From Portulaca oleracea (lineage: Eukaryota > Streptophyta > Magnoliopsida > Caryophyllales > Portulacaceae), in the NCBI GenBank assembly GCA_029582165.1, contig CM055881.1:27956094-28020093 (forward strand): DNA of 64,000 nt, given 5' to 3'. Below the pieces are notes generated by a model. That model worked only from the letters and a program-made list of their open reading frames with translations, ran no database searches and had not been told where the DNA came from. The position numbers and the translations under genes were made by a program. Of this stretch, positions 12,056-23,321 are shown in pieces. Positions within the stretch are counted from its first letter, which is position 1; each line of letters starts with the position of its first letter.

Positions 12056-12673
12056 TCACATCACTACGGGATCGATCTTGATGCAAACGAAGATTTCTCT
12101 CATGCCAGATATGATAAACCAAAGCAGAGAAAACCAAAGCAACTTCTTCCTGTGTTGACAACCATTACTAATCAACCAATCTCTCCAGATTTCCAATCTC
12201 ACACCAGAGAGGTGAAAGATGGAAAACACAGAAAGAGCAATATTGATGGAAAATGGGCATTCGAAGAAAATATGGTCATTTGACTCCCAGTTCTTACCAC
12301 ATAAAACACAGCAGTTAACCCATTGAACACCAAAGAACTGCATTCTGTCCTGGGTTGTAAGTCTTCGATTCATAAGCATCCAGAAAGTGAAGCCAAATTT
12401 AGGTATGCTCCATTTATGCCAAATAAGAGAGTGCCAAGGAACAATCTCTGTATGAGTTTTTAAAGAGGCATAACCCTTATGGATTCGGTACTTGTCATTT
12501 GCATCTTTCAAACCCTTGAATAAAGGTTCAAGATCATCACAGATTTTCAATAGTCTCTTCCAGTACCAACTCACATTTTGCTTGACTTCACAATTCCAGA
12601 TATCTTGCTTTTTGAGATAGATATGGTGAACCCACTTCACCAAAGAGACTCTTTTTCCATCATAATTTGCCAT
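12056..12673 (-). pseudogene. LINE ORF2 C-terminus, zf-RVT domain
   Basis: A 205-codon open stretch with the zinc-binding reverse-transcriptase domain found after the RT of plant LINEs. It contains WSIPKFGFTFWMLMNRRL, then CVLCGKNWESNDHIFFECP with the C-x2-C ... H-x4-C pattern, then IWRDWL. The upstream RT part is in other frames, so this is a fragment of a broken ORF and not an independent gene. Confidence 0.85.
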
Positions 12674-12865
12674 ACTAAATTTCCCAAAGCAGCTTTATTC
12701 TAAGAATGGCATCTCGAATATTGAGACCACCCTCTTTCTTAGCAAGACAACAAGTCGACCAAGAAATAGGGGAACCTTGTTCGTTCTCCCACCCCAAAGA
12801 AAGATTCGGCACATCTTACTAACCTCCTCAATGACACTTGTTGGAAGAATGAAAATCTGAGTCCA

Positions 12866-13385
12866 TTAAGTATGGAGCGACATGAGGATACTGATAATAA
12901 GTTGTACTCTCCCCGCATAAGACAGTTTTTTCACAGCCCACCCCTCCAACCGACTCACCATTTTAGCCATCAAAGTAGCACAATCATGCCGATTTAGACG
13001 AGTAGGCTTAACTGGAACGCCTAAATATTTGAAAGGTAAAGACCCACGGCTGAAACCAGTTCTCTCCAAAATCCGATTCACAATCTGATCATCTAACCCC
13101 GCAAAAGTTATATCAGATTTGTTCTTGTTAGGCCATAGACTCGAGCATTCAGAGAAGTGAGTAAGTGCAGATAAAAGAATGTCAACACTAATCGGGTCAC
13201 CATTACAAAAGAGAAGCAGATCATCGGCAAAACAGAGATGAGTAAGAGAAAGAGACTTACAAAATTGGTGAAATTTGAAATCAGTACTCCAAGAAGCCTC
13301 TTCTCAAAGACCTTCCCAAATAATCCATTACAAATACGAATAAAATAGGAGAAATAGGATATCCTTGCCTTATCATATTCTTTTT
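12866..13385 (-). pseudogene. LINE reverse-transcriptase fragment
   Basis: A minus-strand RT remnant: RQGYPISPILF (about 13350-13385) and the catalytic FADDLLLF (about 13205-13230) precede LPFKYLGVPVKP and WAVKKLSYAGRVQLI in the 71-codon piece at 12866-13081. Homology moves between frames at least twice, so the gene is dead. The FADD motif itself is kept. Confidence 0.85.
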
Positions 13386-13390
13386 AACTT

Positions 13391-13660
13391 TTATTGGAAG
13401 AGTTTTGTAAAGGATTAAGATCAACAATAATGAGTTTGGTAGATATGTAATTTGTCATTCACATTAGATATAAACACATACTACTTTATTACGAAACAAA
13501 CAATAATTTTTGTACATATATAATAACGTGCCGTATCATAAATTAATTAAATCAATATAAAGATATTTTTATTATATATAAGATGAGTTTTATAAAGGAT
13601 TAAGATCAAAATAAACGAGTTTATAGATATTTAATTTGTCATTCACGTCGAATATAAAAA
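13391..13660. repeat. short imperfect direct duplication
   Basis: A ~75-bp segment around GTAAAGGATTAAGATCAA ... TAATTTGTCATTCAC occurs at about 13410-13470 and again at 13590-13650. No coding content. Confidence 0.55.
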
Positions 13661-14063
13661 GGATTATTGGATGTCAATTATACCAACTTTGGGGGTATTA
13701 GATACTAATAATACAAACTATTTTCTTGGATACTAATAGTACCAACTTTTGGCCTATTTTCCTCCAACAGTACACGACCGAGTTGTTATAGTTTTAACTC
13801 ACTGGGAAAATGACGTGACTCCATGATGTGTGACGTGGAAGGCGCAGGTTGGGTAGAAAATATTGACGTGGACACTAACATGCCTTCCATGTCACATATT
13901 ATGAGCCACATCATCTTTTCGATGAGTTAAAACCATAACAATTCGACGGTGTACTGTTAGAGGAAAATAGGTCAATAGTTTGTACTGCTAGTATTCAAGA
14001 AAATAGTTTGTATTATTAATATCCAATATCGCCAAAGTTGGTATTATTGATGTCCAAAAACCC
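13661..14063. mobile_element. foldback MITE with 9-bp TSD (Mutator-like)
   Basis: Two ~190-bp arms are almost complementary. The left starts GGATTATTGGATGTCAAT; the right, reversed, starts GGGTTTTTGGACATCAAT. The direct repeat ATATAAAAA flanks both ends (13652-13660 and 14064-14072), a perfect 9-bp target duplication. Non-coding. Size and duplication fit a Mutator-type MITE. Confidence 0.85.
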
Positions 14064-14072
14064 ATATAAAAA

Positions 14073-15587
14073 ATACTATTTTTATAATGAAACAAATAAT
14101 AATTTATGTACATATATAATTATGTGCTTTATCATAAATTAATTAAATCAATATAAAGATATTTATATTGTACATAAGATGAGTGAAAAGATTAATTTTT
14201 AAGATTAATATTGAAAAAAAATGGCCACTGCATCTTGAACCAGCAAACCAATGCTTATACAAACCCCCTGGTCAACCATTTGGCTGACAATTGCCTTGTG
14301 TTTCTACAGTATCATTGTAAACCTAAAATAGGATGGATATTACATACAACATGACGCCTGGATAGTAATTGAAAAGATTACAAAAAGATTTTTACTGAAA
14401 TTAGAATATTTTGTATACTAAATTACGTAATAAAATAATATTAACTTAATAATGATAAAAAATAAAATCATTTATTTAAGATTAGTAAAACTCAAATCTA
14501 CGGTTAAGATTACTTTATTTATGATCAATATATTCAACTTAACTACGGTAGGTAAAAAAAAAAAAGTTGGCTACCACATAATAATGCTACAACTTTGAAA
14601 CTATAAGTAGATTTTAAACTTTACAGTGGCTAAGATATTGTTTTCCATATTTATGTTATAAAACATAGTTGGTTTGGAGTTATCACAGTGTAAATCAAAG
14701 ATTTCACTTGAATCACTTGAATCGATCAAAAAATATTATACTGAGTTCAAATAAAAATAATTGTTCATCTTGTAGTTACGTATATGCATACATTCTCTTT
14801 CTCTTTAAATTTTTTTGGGGTGTGATTACTTTATTTTACCATATTCAACATATTTTACATAAATTATATTTAAAAACTTTTATTTAACTAATATAATTTA
14901 TTTAAAAATAAAAAATAGATAATATGACATTTAACTATATATACTATTGTGCTTACCTTTTCCTACCATACTGTACCTTAAACATATTTTACCTTATGTT
15001 AGTTTACATGGCTTTTAATTACAAAATTTCCGAGTGAGGTTAATGCTCCAATATGTTAAGCGGACTTATTTTCTTTGTCACTTTAAACAAAACAGTGAAT
15101 TGTATGATAAAAATAGAAATCATAATAAAATAAAATAAAATATAAATTAAAGAAATCAACTTGAAAAAAGAAAAAAAAAGATGTCGAAAATGTAGAAAAT
15201 TGTAGTTTTTTTGACCCACAAAACGTGGATTATAGGTCCACTTTGAGACCAAGGAATGCGGTGGCTAGTCTAGCTAAGCCTAGGGGAGCAGATTCTGGGT
15301 GCTTTAAATGGTGGGCACATGGATAAGGCGATTGGCCCAAAAATATCACCCTAATGGCCCATTGGTACCCAAAACAATTCTTTTTTCTTTTTTCCCAAAT
15401 ATATACATATATGTTTAATTGCAATTTGTCCATGTGACCTGACCCTACCATGCTAAGCCCTACCACCTAGCTGTTCTTGAACTAGTTAAATTGTCAAACC
15501 TAATAGTTTGACTTCTCTCCATCGTCACCACGTAATGATCGTGACTTGTGGCTTTAGCTAGTTTTTGTTTTCATTAGACATGACGGT
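14073..15587. other. AT-rich non-coding stretch
   Basis: No gene or element could be supported; open frames here are short and of random composition. Confidence 0.5.
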
Positions 15588-16095
15588 TTCTGAGCGACCA
15601 GATAATCCGAACCGGCCACATCATGAAATTTTTAGGTTTTAAATATGATTTTTTCAACTAAATCTGAAATATACTGAATTTAGAAATTAGCGGTTCAAAT
15701 CCAACCCGCCCAGTTGACTGAAAAATTAATTTTTTAAATTCAACTTTATTACAATTTGTGACTTTTCATTGGATTTTTAATTATTAAACTATAAGCGTAA
15801 TTTATTTATTTGTCATTTTTCTAATTTAAGTTAAAATAGTTATAATAATCTATTGTTACTAGAAGATAATCATATTTTATTATGTATATTGTAAAAAAAT
15901 AGTATTTAGAGACCATTTTGTAAAAAGAAAAAACGGAAAAAATGTCGCAATCATAACCCGTTGGGTTGACCCGAAACTGAAATACACCGCCCGTATTTAC
16001 CCGAACCTAAAATACACCCGACTCGTATTAGCCGAACCCGATATACGACCGACCCGAAACCTATCTGCCCGACCGAATTGACAGGTCTAGTTTTC
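15588..16095. repeat. dispersed repeat with CCGAACCCGA motifs
   Basis: A segment ending in many CCCGAACC/CCCGAAAC words and GAATTGACAGGTCT. A related sequence in opposite orientation (CTGTCAATTCGG ... GGTCGGTTTCGG) lies at about 38985-39105. Likely remnants of one TE family; the class is not determined. Confidence 0.4.
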
Positions 16096-16402
16096 ACAGT
16101 ACCCATTCGAGGTTTATTGTCCATAAATTTTATACACTCTATTTTTAGTAAATAATTTATACCCTACTTTAGTTTAGTGGAGTTGTAAGTATTTTTTTAC
16201 CATATCTGAAGTTTACTATAACAATTTTTACATACCAACTTTTATGAAATATTTTTACCCTATCTAAGGTTTGTTTTAATAATTTACATTTACTCTATCT
16301 CGTTCTTTAACAATATACTGCATAATAAGCTACCTTGTAACATGCACACTAACAAAATAAATAATTGATTTGAAAAATCACACAAGATGCTCATTAAAAA
16401 TA

Positions 16403-17448
16403 GGCAAATTTCATTTGATATGCTCCAACTTTTGCATATTCTAAATGATAGACCACTTTATAAAACATTTCAAATGGATGATAGGGTTATTCAAAAATAT
16501 ATTTCATTGTGTGATATCCATTTGAACTGTTGTAAAGTGCTTGGTTTTTTTTTTTTTTAAAAAAATAATAATGTAAAACCTACGTCTGAAACTAACAAAA
16601 ATATTCAAAAGCTGCCGTTGTGACAAACCTCACTTCTCTTTCTTCGTGAGACAACCCAGACATTGCAACCATTGAAAAACCTTAGTCGATTGTGGTGCTA
16701 CTACTCTTTCTCTTCAAGTCAATTGAAAATCTCACTTCTGTGTTTCTTTCAGTGAATCATAAAACGGTGTCCAACAGCCATTGAAATGGAGGATAATTCT
16801 CAATTTATACAAACCCTAATTTTGGATATTTTTGCAACCCAATTCAAAACCTAAATAATAAAAATGTCCAGAATTCATACATCTTGGATTTCTTTCCTAC
16901 GTTAATGGAGCAATGTTGTACTATCCTACAGACTTTAGCAACATTGACATATATAGTTTGAAAGGGTTAAACGATCTTGAGATTAGATAGGAGCAGTCAC
17001 AATGATGATCGATCAAAGGGTGATATAAGAGCTTGAAAGGGTGAGACGTTAATGGAGCAATTTTATTTCCAATTCAAACGTAGTTTTTCGACGTTTTTGT
17101 CAAACACAAGTTTATTTTTTATTTTTTTTTAAAAAAACAAGCACTTAACGGCAGTTCAAATGGATGCTTGCGGGATGGAAATTTTTTTAGAGTAAGCCTA
17201 CCACTTGGAATATTTTGTAAAGTGACCTACTATTTGGAATCATAGTTATTAAAATCTCGATCCTTATCTACGATCCTACGATTTTATGATCCAAAATCAT
17301 CGATACGATTATACTATTTACATACGATCCTCAATTTTACATAGCTTAATTTTGATCCTAACTACCCCATAGATTCTAGTTAGGATCCCGATTTTAACAA
17401 CCTTATTTGGAATAGGTAAAAGTTAGAACCTACCAAATATAATTTCTC
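16403..17448. mobile_element. non-autonomous Mutator-like TIR element
   Basis: The left end begins GGCAAATTTCATTTGATATG; the right end, reversed, begins GAGAAATTATATTTGGTAGG. The arms match for roughly 150 bp once the nested element at 17241-17404 is removed. The 9-bp direct repeat TTAAAAATA flanks the whole (16394-16402 and 17449-17457). No transposase; interior non-coding. Confidence 0.75.
17241..17404. mobile_element. 164-bp MITE nested in the 16403-17448 element
   Basis: Ends are inverted (ATAGTTATTAAAATCTCGATCC versus reversed GGTTGTTAAAATCGGGATCC). It is flanked by the perfect direct repeat ATTTGGAAT (17232-17240 and 17405-17413). It splits the right arm of the outer element, so it is younger than that element. 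Confidence 0.85.
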
Positions 17449-17457
17449 TTAAAAATA

Positions 17458-17701
17458 ACTCTAAGTGCTCATAAAATCAAATTAGAAAAATGCTCATAAC
17501 CTAATCTAAAAATGCTCACAAAATTAAAAAGGGACCAAGTTGGACGTGTATTGTCATGAATACAAAAACATTGTGCACTCGGGTCAACTGTCAAATTTTC
17601 TGGAGACCTGGTGGATGTCTCACTCTAATGATAACGAGAGAAACCTCATATGATTGATATTTAGCCGCGTACCTTTAAATACCACAATGAATAAAGGAGT
17701 A
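17458..17701. other. short non-coding gap
   Basis: No feature recognised between two TIR elements. Confidence 0.5.
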
Positions 17702-18217
17702 AATTGGATTCTAATAATCCCTATTTTCATCAATTGGACAATGGTCGACCGTACTTTTACTTTGTATTCTGGTGGTCCAAGAAAAATAAAATTGGATTGT
17801 AGTGGGATATTTTCGAGGGAATCATAGATTTTGTATTGCATTTGATTCAAAACTTAGTATAACACTTTACAATGATTTTTAATGAATTTACAGCGTTTCT
17901 CCCAATTTTTTTCATTTTTTTACTATTTTTTACGATTTTTTCACTTTTATTATCTTTAAAAAATCATAATAATTATTCGGAGTCTCAAAAAATAATTTAA
18001 AAAATGTTTTAGAAACGACAATTCATTAACTTTCTAGGCGCAGGAACGAAAAAAACAAAAACAATATAGTGTAGGAATGAAAAAAAATAAGAAGAATGTG
18101 GAGGTGGATTTGGTACCACTACAATCCAATTTTTTTTTTTGGACCACCAGAATACAAAGTGAAAGTATAGTCCACCATTGTCCAATTGGTGAAAGTAGGG
18201 ATTATTAGAATCCAATT
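17702..18217. mobile_element. foldback MITE, complete copy
   Basis: Arms of about 110 bp are inverted copies. Both begin AATTGGATTCTAATAATCCC and run to TTGGATTGTAGTGG. The interior is T-rich, including ATAATTATTCGGAGTC. A second copy lacking the left arm lies at 21431-21757. The target duplication is not clear. Confidence 0.75.
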
Positions 18218-18223
18218 ATTATA

Positions 18224-20013
18224 TTTGCCCTACCTGACACTTGCTGTAGTAATTTTTATACATCCCACCTTTGTAAAATAATTTTTACCTTATCTCACAT
18301 AATTAAGCTCTAAGTATTTTGTTATCCTACCCGAGATTTGCCATAATAATTATTACATACACTACCTTCCTAAAATAATTTTTACCCTATCTCACAATAG
18401 TTGTAAGTGATTTTTACTTAACTTGTTATAGCAGTAAGTGTTACTGAAAATCTAGATGCTCGATTTCGCCTTTACTACTGAAGATCTAGAATCCAAGACG
18501 ACATTTGAATGCCATGAAATGTCATCATAGGAACAAAACAGGAAGTAATCTACAATTGAAAGTTTAATTAGGCTAGTTAAATAAAATGCGGAAAATAAAT
18601 AACGGAAAATTAAATGAGACAAAACACGGTAGTTGTTTACGATGTTCCTCCGAACTTAAATTTTGAAGTACGTTACAGCCTAAAGTTCTCCAACTCTAGG
18701 ATTTACCTCCAATTATTATTATGATGGATTTCAGACAATCTTAGAACCTTCTCTACTCAGTATCACCTCTCAAGTCTCAATTAAGTGTGGGGAGTTGACC
18801 TCTCAACTCCTAAATCCTCTCCCTAACAATAATTATCTCAACAATTCAACTCAATAAACAAAAACCCAATAAAACTTTTTGTACTCTCACACTCAATAAT
18901 ATTGAAACAAATGAAAGCTCTTCTCTTTGTGTAAGTTTTAGTATTTTTCAGTATCTTGATCATGCATGTAGATGCTTCACCTATTTATACTTAACTTTGG
19001 CCGAGCAAGGAAGGATTATGGAGGCAATCACAATATGAGGCAACTCTTGATCATGTATGAGTATGATACACTTTGATAGAGCATGTATCTTTACTATGTA
19101 AATATAGCGAAGACAAATCAAATCATAACATTCAAGCAATCTTATTATCATATCAATTCATATCATATTAGAAGGAATATTGTCAAGTTATTAATAACAA
19201 GATAGTAAATCATAAATATATACCATATCATCCAAATTCATGCAATCTCCTTTTCCAAGTTAATTGTAATCTTGAAATATCATAACAATCAAATCAATTA
19301 ATATCTTATCCCTCTAAACATAATTTTAACTTAATTAATGACTTGTTGTGTATTTTCATTTAGATAACTTATATGTCATAATTAATTAATTCTTTTTGTC
19401 TTACATCAAAATAATATCAATTATATACTAAAAGCTAGTAACTCAACAACAATGAAATCTCAGTGTCCGTCATTTATGTTCCATTAAACTAACCTCCCAT
19501 TCCTTTTTTATTACTACTCTCTCCACTGCCGATCACGGAGATCAATCCTAAACTCTTTCGCAGTCGTCGATTTCCACCAAAATGTGAATCTACCCATACA
19601 TATAGATAGTTATTGATTCATACACTTCATGATTTAAGTTATTCACTATAAAAAAAGTGATAAGTAAAGAATAGCCCTACTCTAAGCTAAACGCTTCATT
19701 ATATAAGCTATTGGTTGCGCGAAAAAATTATGCAACCAATACGATATCGATCGTTCTGTTAAATCGTCGTATCCTTGTTATGTTGTAGTGTTGTAGTAAC
19801 ACTTACAACTAACCTCAAGTAGGGTAAAAATTACTTATAGTTTATGTGAGATAAGGTACAAATTATTTCACAAAGGTGGGGTGTAGAATAATTATTACGC
19901 CAAACTTCAAGTAGGATAAAAAACACTTAGGGTTATTGTAAGGTAAGGTACAAATTATTTTACAAATGTGGGGTGTATAAAAACTAATGCATCAAATTTC
20001 AGATAGGGTAAAT
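18224..20013. mobile_element. 1.8-kb TIR element enclosing an LTR remnant
   Basis: A ~200-bp left arm (starting TTTGCCCTACCTGACACTTG) is matched by an inverted right arm that, reversed, starts TTTACCCTATCTGAAATTTG. The arms repeat words such as AAAATAATTTNTACCTTATCTCACATAA. A diverged partial copy lies at 16130-16330. No target duplication was found. The interior (about 18500-19430) contains unrelated LTR-like sequence. Confidence 0.6.
18540..19010 (-). repeat. LTR-like remnant on minus strand
   Basis: Read on the minus strand, a TATA box (AGTATAAATAGG, about 18985) is followed by a leader and the downstream organisation usual for Ty1/copia LTRs. Similar layouts occur at 30081-30733 and about 54480-54800. 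Ends could not be fixed. Confidence 0.35.
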
Positions 20014-20587
20014 ATAATTTTTGGAAATATAGTATAATAGTAAAATAGTAAAATAGAGTATTGAAATATCTAGACAAGAAGTAATCAAACATTAAAGTAG
20101 TCTTTGATTGCCGAATATTTTTGGAAAAATAGTAAAAATTTTCAGATTGATTAAAGTTTTTAATATTTGATTGAGTTTAGCGAGTGGAAATTAAAACTTT
20201 TACAAAATTCTACCAATGTTCTATAAATTTGATGTACGTACATTGAAATCTTTGTTATTATAGCAACACAAACTATTCGGCATCATAGTGAATAAAATTT
20301 GGGCTAATTCCCCATTTATCCAAAAATAGAAGTTAGGGATATTCATGGATCCGTTCATCCGGGTTTCGATTGTTCAAATCGATGAACCGGATAATTCAGC
20401 TGACCTACAAGCATAAATGGAAACTAGATAATCTGGTTAACTGAATCTCGGTGTATCGGATTTTGCGGTTGATTTTACTAACCAGAACTAACTATATAAT
20501 TATTTTCCTAAAGCTAATTTATCAAATTTTGCTACTACCTACGTTTTTTTTAACCGTTGTCTAAGTATTTAATTTGTATAAAAAAAA
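20014..20587. other. non-coding stretch
   Basis: No gene or recognised element; it contains a fragment of GGTTCATCC/CCGGATAA-type repeat near 20360-20470. Confidence 0.45.
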
Positions 20588-20960
20588 AGGAAGATTCTAC
20601 CATAGTTGAAATTTTTTTCAACTATGGTAGTTGAAATGTATAATTACCTTTAATTTTATTATTAAAAATTAAAATTAATACATATATTCACCATAGGACT
20701 TGTTTCAATAAGTAAATCTATATGTTAAGTTATAATTTTTTACGAAATTGAATATTTTTAAGGAAATTCTACCATATTTGACTTTTTTTCAACTATTATA
20801 GTTGAAAAGTGAAAATATCATTAATTTTATCATAAAAATCCAAAATCAATATAGATTGATCAAAGTAACTTGTTACAATAATTAACTATGTTTATGAGGA
20901 TATAAATAATGGTATAAAATTTTCAACTATGGTAGAATTTTCAAAAATTTTGATTGTTAA
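20588..20960. repeat. cluster of small palindromic MITE pieces
   Basis: The word TTCTACCATAGTTGAAA and its complement recur at 20592-20635, 20765-20805 and 20920-20945, forming small palindromes. Probably two adjacent or nested copies of a short MITE. Confidence 0.5.
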
Positions 20961-21169
20961 TATCTTAATTTGTGTAATGATTCATCAAGCACAATTGATA
21001 TTACTAGATTTGTAATAAAATATACTATTTAAAAATTATAATATTATATTTTTCATAAAAATATTTGTGAGAAATTATTGATTAAAAATGAATGTCAAAA
21101 AATATGAATTAACATATAAAAAAGAACGGAGGTATAGTTCCAACTGGATAGTGGATATATCTCTATAAA

Positions 21170-21383
21170 TGATGCCAATCACCTCTTGCGTGAGTGGCAA
21201 GAGATTCACCTCATACTTCAGGTGTCAGGGTTCGAATCCTTAGAATGACATCTCTCTCTTACCTTTTCGAAGAGTGTTGTGGTTGGAGTGGGGCCTATTT
21301 TGGGGTCATTGACATCCCCGTCCGCTACATGCCTATTGGGTTGTATCCCTGCGATAGCAGAGCTCGATGGGTTGGACTATTTA

Positions 21384-21385
<2 letters not shown>
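21170..21385 (+). mobile_element. tRNA-derived SINE
   Basis: An internal RNA polymerase III promoter can be read: an A-box-like TGAGTGGCAAGAG (about 21190) and a perfect B box GGTTCGAATCC (about 21229-21239), some 35 bp apart. About 145 bp of non-tRNA body and a TA-repeat tail follow. The length (~215 bp) and layout fit a plant SINE. It is not a tRNA gene because the acceptor stem and 3' half are missing. Confidence 0.7.

Positions 21386-21430
<45 letters not shown>
21386..21430. repeat. (TA)n microsatellite
   Basis: About 22 TA units after the SINE body and directly before a truncated MITE copy. Confidence 0.95.
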
Positions 21431-21434
<4 letters not shown>

Positions 21435-21757
21435 CGTTTCTTCCAATTTTTTTTCATTTTTTTACTATTTTTACGATTTTTTTACTTTTATTATTTTTAA
21501 AAAATCATAATAATTATTCGGAGTCTCAAAAAATAATTTAAAAAATGTTTTAGAAACGACAATTCATTAACTTTCTAGCGCGAGGCAGAAAAAACAAAAC
21601 AATATAGTGTAGGAATGAAAAAAATAAGAAGAATGTGGAGGTGGATTTGATGCACTACAATCCAATTTTATTTTTTTTTTGACCACCGAATACAAAGTGA
21701 AATCTGATCACAATTGTCCAATTGGTGAAAGTAGAGATTATTAGAATCCAATTATCC
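21431..21757. mobile_element. foldback MITE, left arm missing
   Basis: Matches the interior and right arm of the element at 17702-18217 (ACAGCGTTTCTYCCAA through AGAATCCAATTAT). Its left arm is absent, replaced by the TA microsatellite. Small indels distinguish it from the complete copy. Confidence 0.7.
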
Positions 21758-21779
21758 TCTATATATATATATATATATG

Positions 21780-21841
<62 letters not shown>
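21758..21841. repeat. (AT)n microsatellite
   Basis: A long TA run with a GTATG interruption near 21778. Confidence 0.95.
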
Positions 21842-21844
<3 letters not shown>

Positions 21845-22363
21845 GAAATATCTCTATGAATGATGACAAACTAAGACTTTGGAAGATCTGCAAGATTAGC
21901 AAGTGGAGGTGGGATCGACACCCTACAATGCGACATGAAATCATGCATGCATATAAATATCTATATAATCTTCTTATTTAGTCCTCAACATCTCATATTC
22001 ACAGTCAGAGATGGATATAAGATTTAGAAAAGCTGCATGAGATTAGGGTGATTACAATTGGTAGACTACAGCTTGACGCGGAATCCGTTTGCATTAATAA
22101 ATGATCCTCAACGTCACATTAAATGCATGATGTTACAAAGTCTCTACCCACTACCCATGAAAACTTAGGGTTTTTGTTAATCCAACATAAGGCCTTATGC
22201 CTTTAGCTTACTTCGCCAATTAAAGCATAACCTAGCTAGATAATCCAACATTAAATGGAGGATTATACTCTAAACTCCAACTTTCTCTTGTCTAATGCCC
22301 CTTATCTTTAAAGTAGTCGTGCCACAATTGCAAATATCATTTTGTACTTCGTACTTTACACAC
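21842..22363. other. non-coding stretch
   Basis: No gene or element recognised between the TA microsatellite and the poly(T) tract. Confidence 0.45.
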
Positions 22364-22514
22364 TTTTTTTTTTTTTTTTTTTTTTTTAAACAAGGGTCAG
22401 CATTATAACTATGGCCAGACTTTTATCGAGGAAAACTATAGCAAGATTAAAAGCAAAGAAGGGTGTTACATAAGCAATAAACTAGACCTAAAAGAGGCCT
22501 AACACTTAAAGTAG
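22364..22514 (-). mobile_element. poly(A) retroposon 3' end, interrupted
   Basis: A 24-bp T run (22364-22387) is the poly(A) tail of a minus-strand retroposon. Next to it lies a sequence like a plant LINE 3' UTR. It ends at CTTAAAGTAG (22505-22514); the same ten bases recur at 29675-29684 and the sequence plausibly resumes there. The retroposon therefore served as target for the 7.2-kb insertion described next. Confidence 0.5.
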
Positions 22515-22776
22515 AATTAAAGACAATCAGGACCCTACATTTTAGTGTAATAATTATAAGGGCCCTATATTTTGAAAAATAACTATTGGGTACCCTATAT
22601 TATGAGGTAATAATTTCTGGGTGACAATTGAACTTTTCATATTTGCACTTTAGTCCTTGCTTGATTTTTAGTTTTATTTTTGGTCCTTGGCCTTTAAAAA
22701 CTCTATTTTAGCATATTTAATAATTCCGTTTACTATAGTTTACATATTCCTGCTTTATTTTCGGTCTTTTTCCATT

Positions 22777-22789
22777 TGGTATCAAAGCC
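22777..22789 (+). promoter_or_regulatory. viral primer-binding site (Met-tRNA)
   Basis: TGGTATCAAAGCC differs at one base from the common TGGTATCAGAGCC. It sits 60 bp before ORF1, where caulimovirids prime minus-strand DNA. Confidence 0.85.
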
Positions 22790-22848
22790 ACGTGTCAAAC
22801 TTCACTAATTATAATTAGTGAATTTAAAAATATATTATTTAGTATTTA

Positions 22849-23256
22849 ATGACCTCAACCAATTGTCCTTATCCTGATTATGCTCATATCCTCCATAATC
22901 CATATCAGACAAGCGGGGTAGGAGCTCAGTTAAATTCTATCTTTGATTTAATTTTAGACCTTAAAAAAGATTTAGAAGCACTTAGAAGTGAATTAAGAGC
23001 TTTAAACAAGTTTGCTCATACTTTCCATATAAGTTTGTTAAACGATTCAAGACATCTAGTGCTTGAATATAAAAGTTTAAGTAATACCAGTACTACTTAT
23101 AAAAATAAATATCCTTTCCAAAATCAACAAAACAAAGTTCCTTTTCCTTTGCATTCTCTTAAGAAAAACGCACTAGAATCTGTTGAGACTACTAAAAGAG
23201 AAGAAGAATCTCCTAATAATCAAGAAAGAGATGACGAAGGAACTTCAAACTCTTAG
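22849..23256 (+). CDS. viral ORF1, small coiled-coil protein
   Basis: 135 codons starting MTSTNCPYPD. Residues 28-52 have leucine/isoleucine spacing and charges of a short coiled coil; the C-terminus is acidic and serine-rich. No known domain recognised. A small ORF before the coat–movement ORF is a solendovirus trait, and its role there is unknown to me. The stop is TAG, and the same frame stays open for about 30 more codons, so the natural protein may have been longer. The next ORF begins 65 bp downstream. Confidence 0.6.
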   Translation: MTSTNCPYPDYAHILHNPYQTSGVGAQLNSIFDLILDLKKDLEALRSELRALNKFAHTFHISLLNDSRHLVLEYKSLSNTSTTYKNKYPFQNQQNKVPFPLHSLKKNALESVETTKREEESPNNQERDDEGTSNS

Positions 23257-23321
23257 TTTGAAGGAACTCCATGGGTTATTCGAAATAGAACAAGATCAAA
23301 GGAGCAGCTCTTAATAATATT

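Larger units (their letters stand above)
11872..13390 (-). mobile_element. 5'-truncated L1-type LINE fragment
   Basis: On the minus strand, the C-terminal third of a plant LINE ORF2 is followed by a typical 3' UTR (11872-12055). From high to low coordinate one reads RT pieces around 13200-13385 (RQGYPISPILF, then FADDLLLF at about 13220), the RT thumb region, and a zf-RVT domain. The copy starts abruptly at about 13390, typical of 5'-truncated LINE insertion. Confidence 0.85.

Noticed and set aside
21190..21240. tRNA gene suggested by A and B boxes
   Set aside because: No acceptor stem or anticodon arm can be closed, and the body continues for ~145 bp; a SINE fits better.
21194..21541. 115-codon frame over the SINE and TA repeat; similar frames at 55287-55621 and 57382-57665
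   Set aside because: Made of Ile-Tyr repeats from TA microsatellites; not genes.
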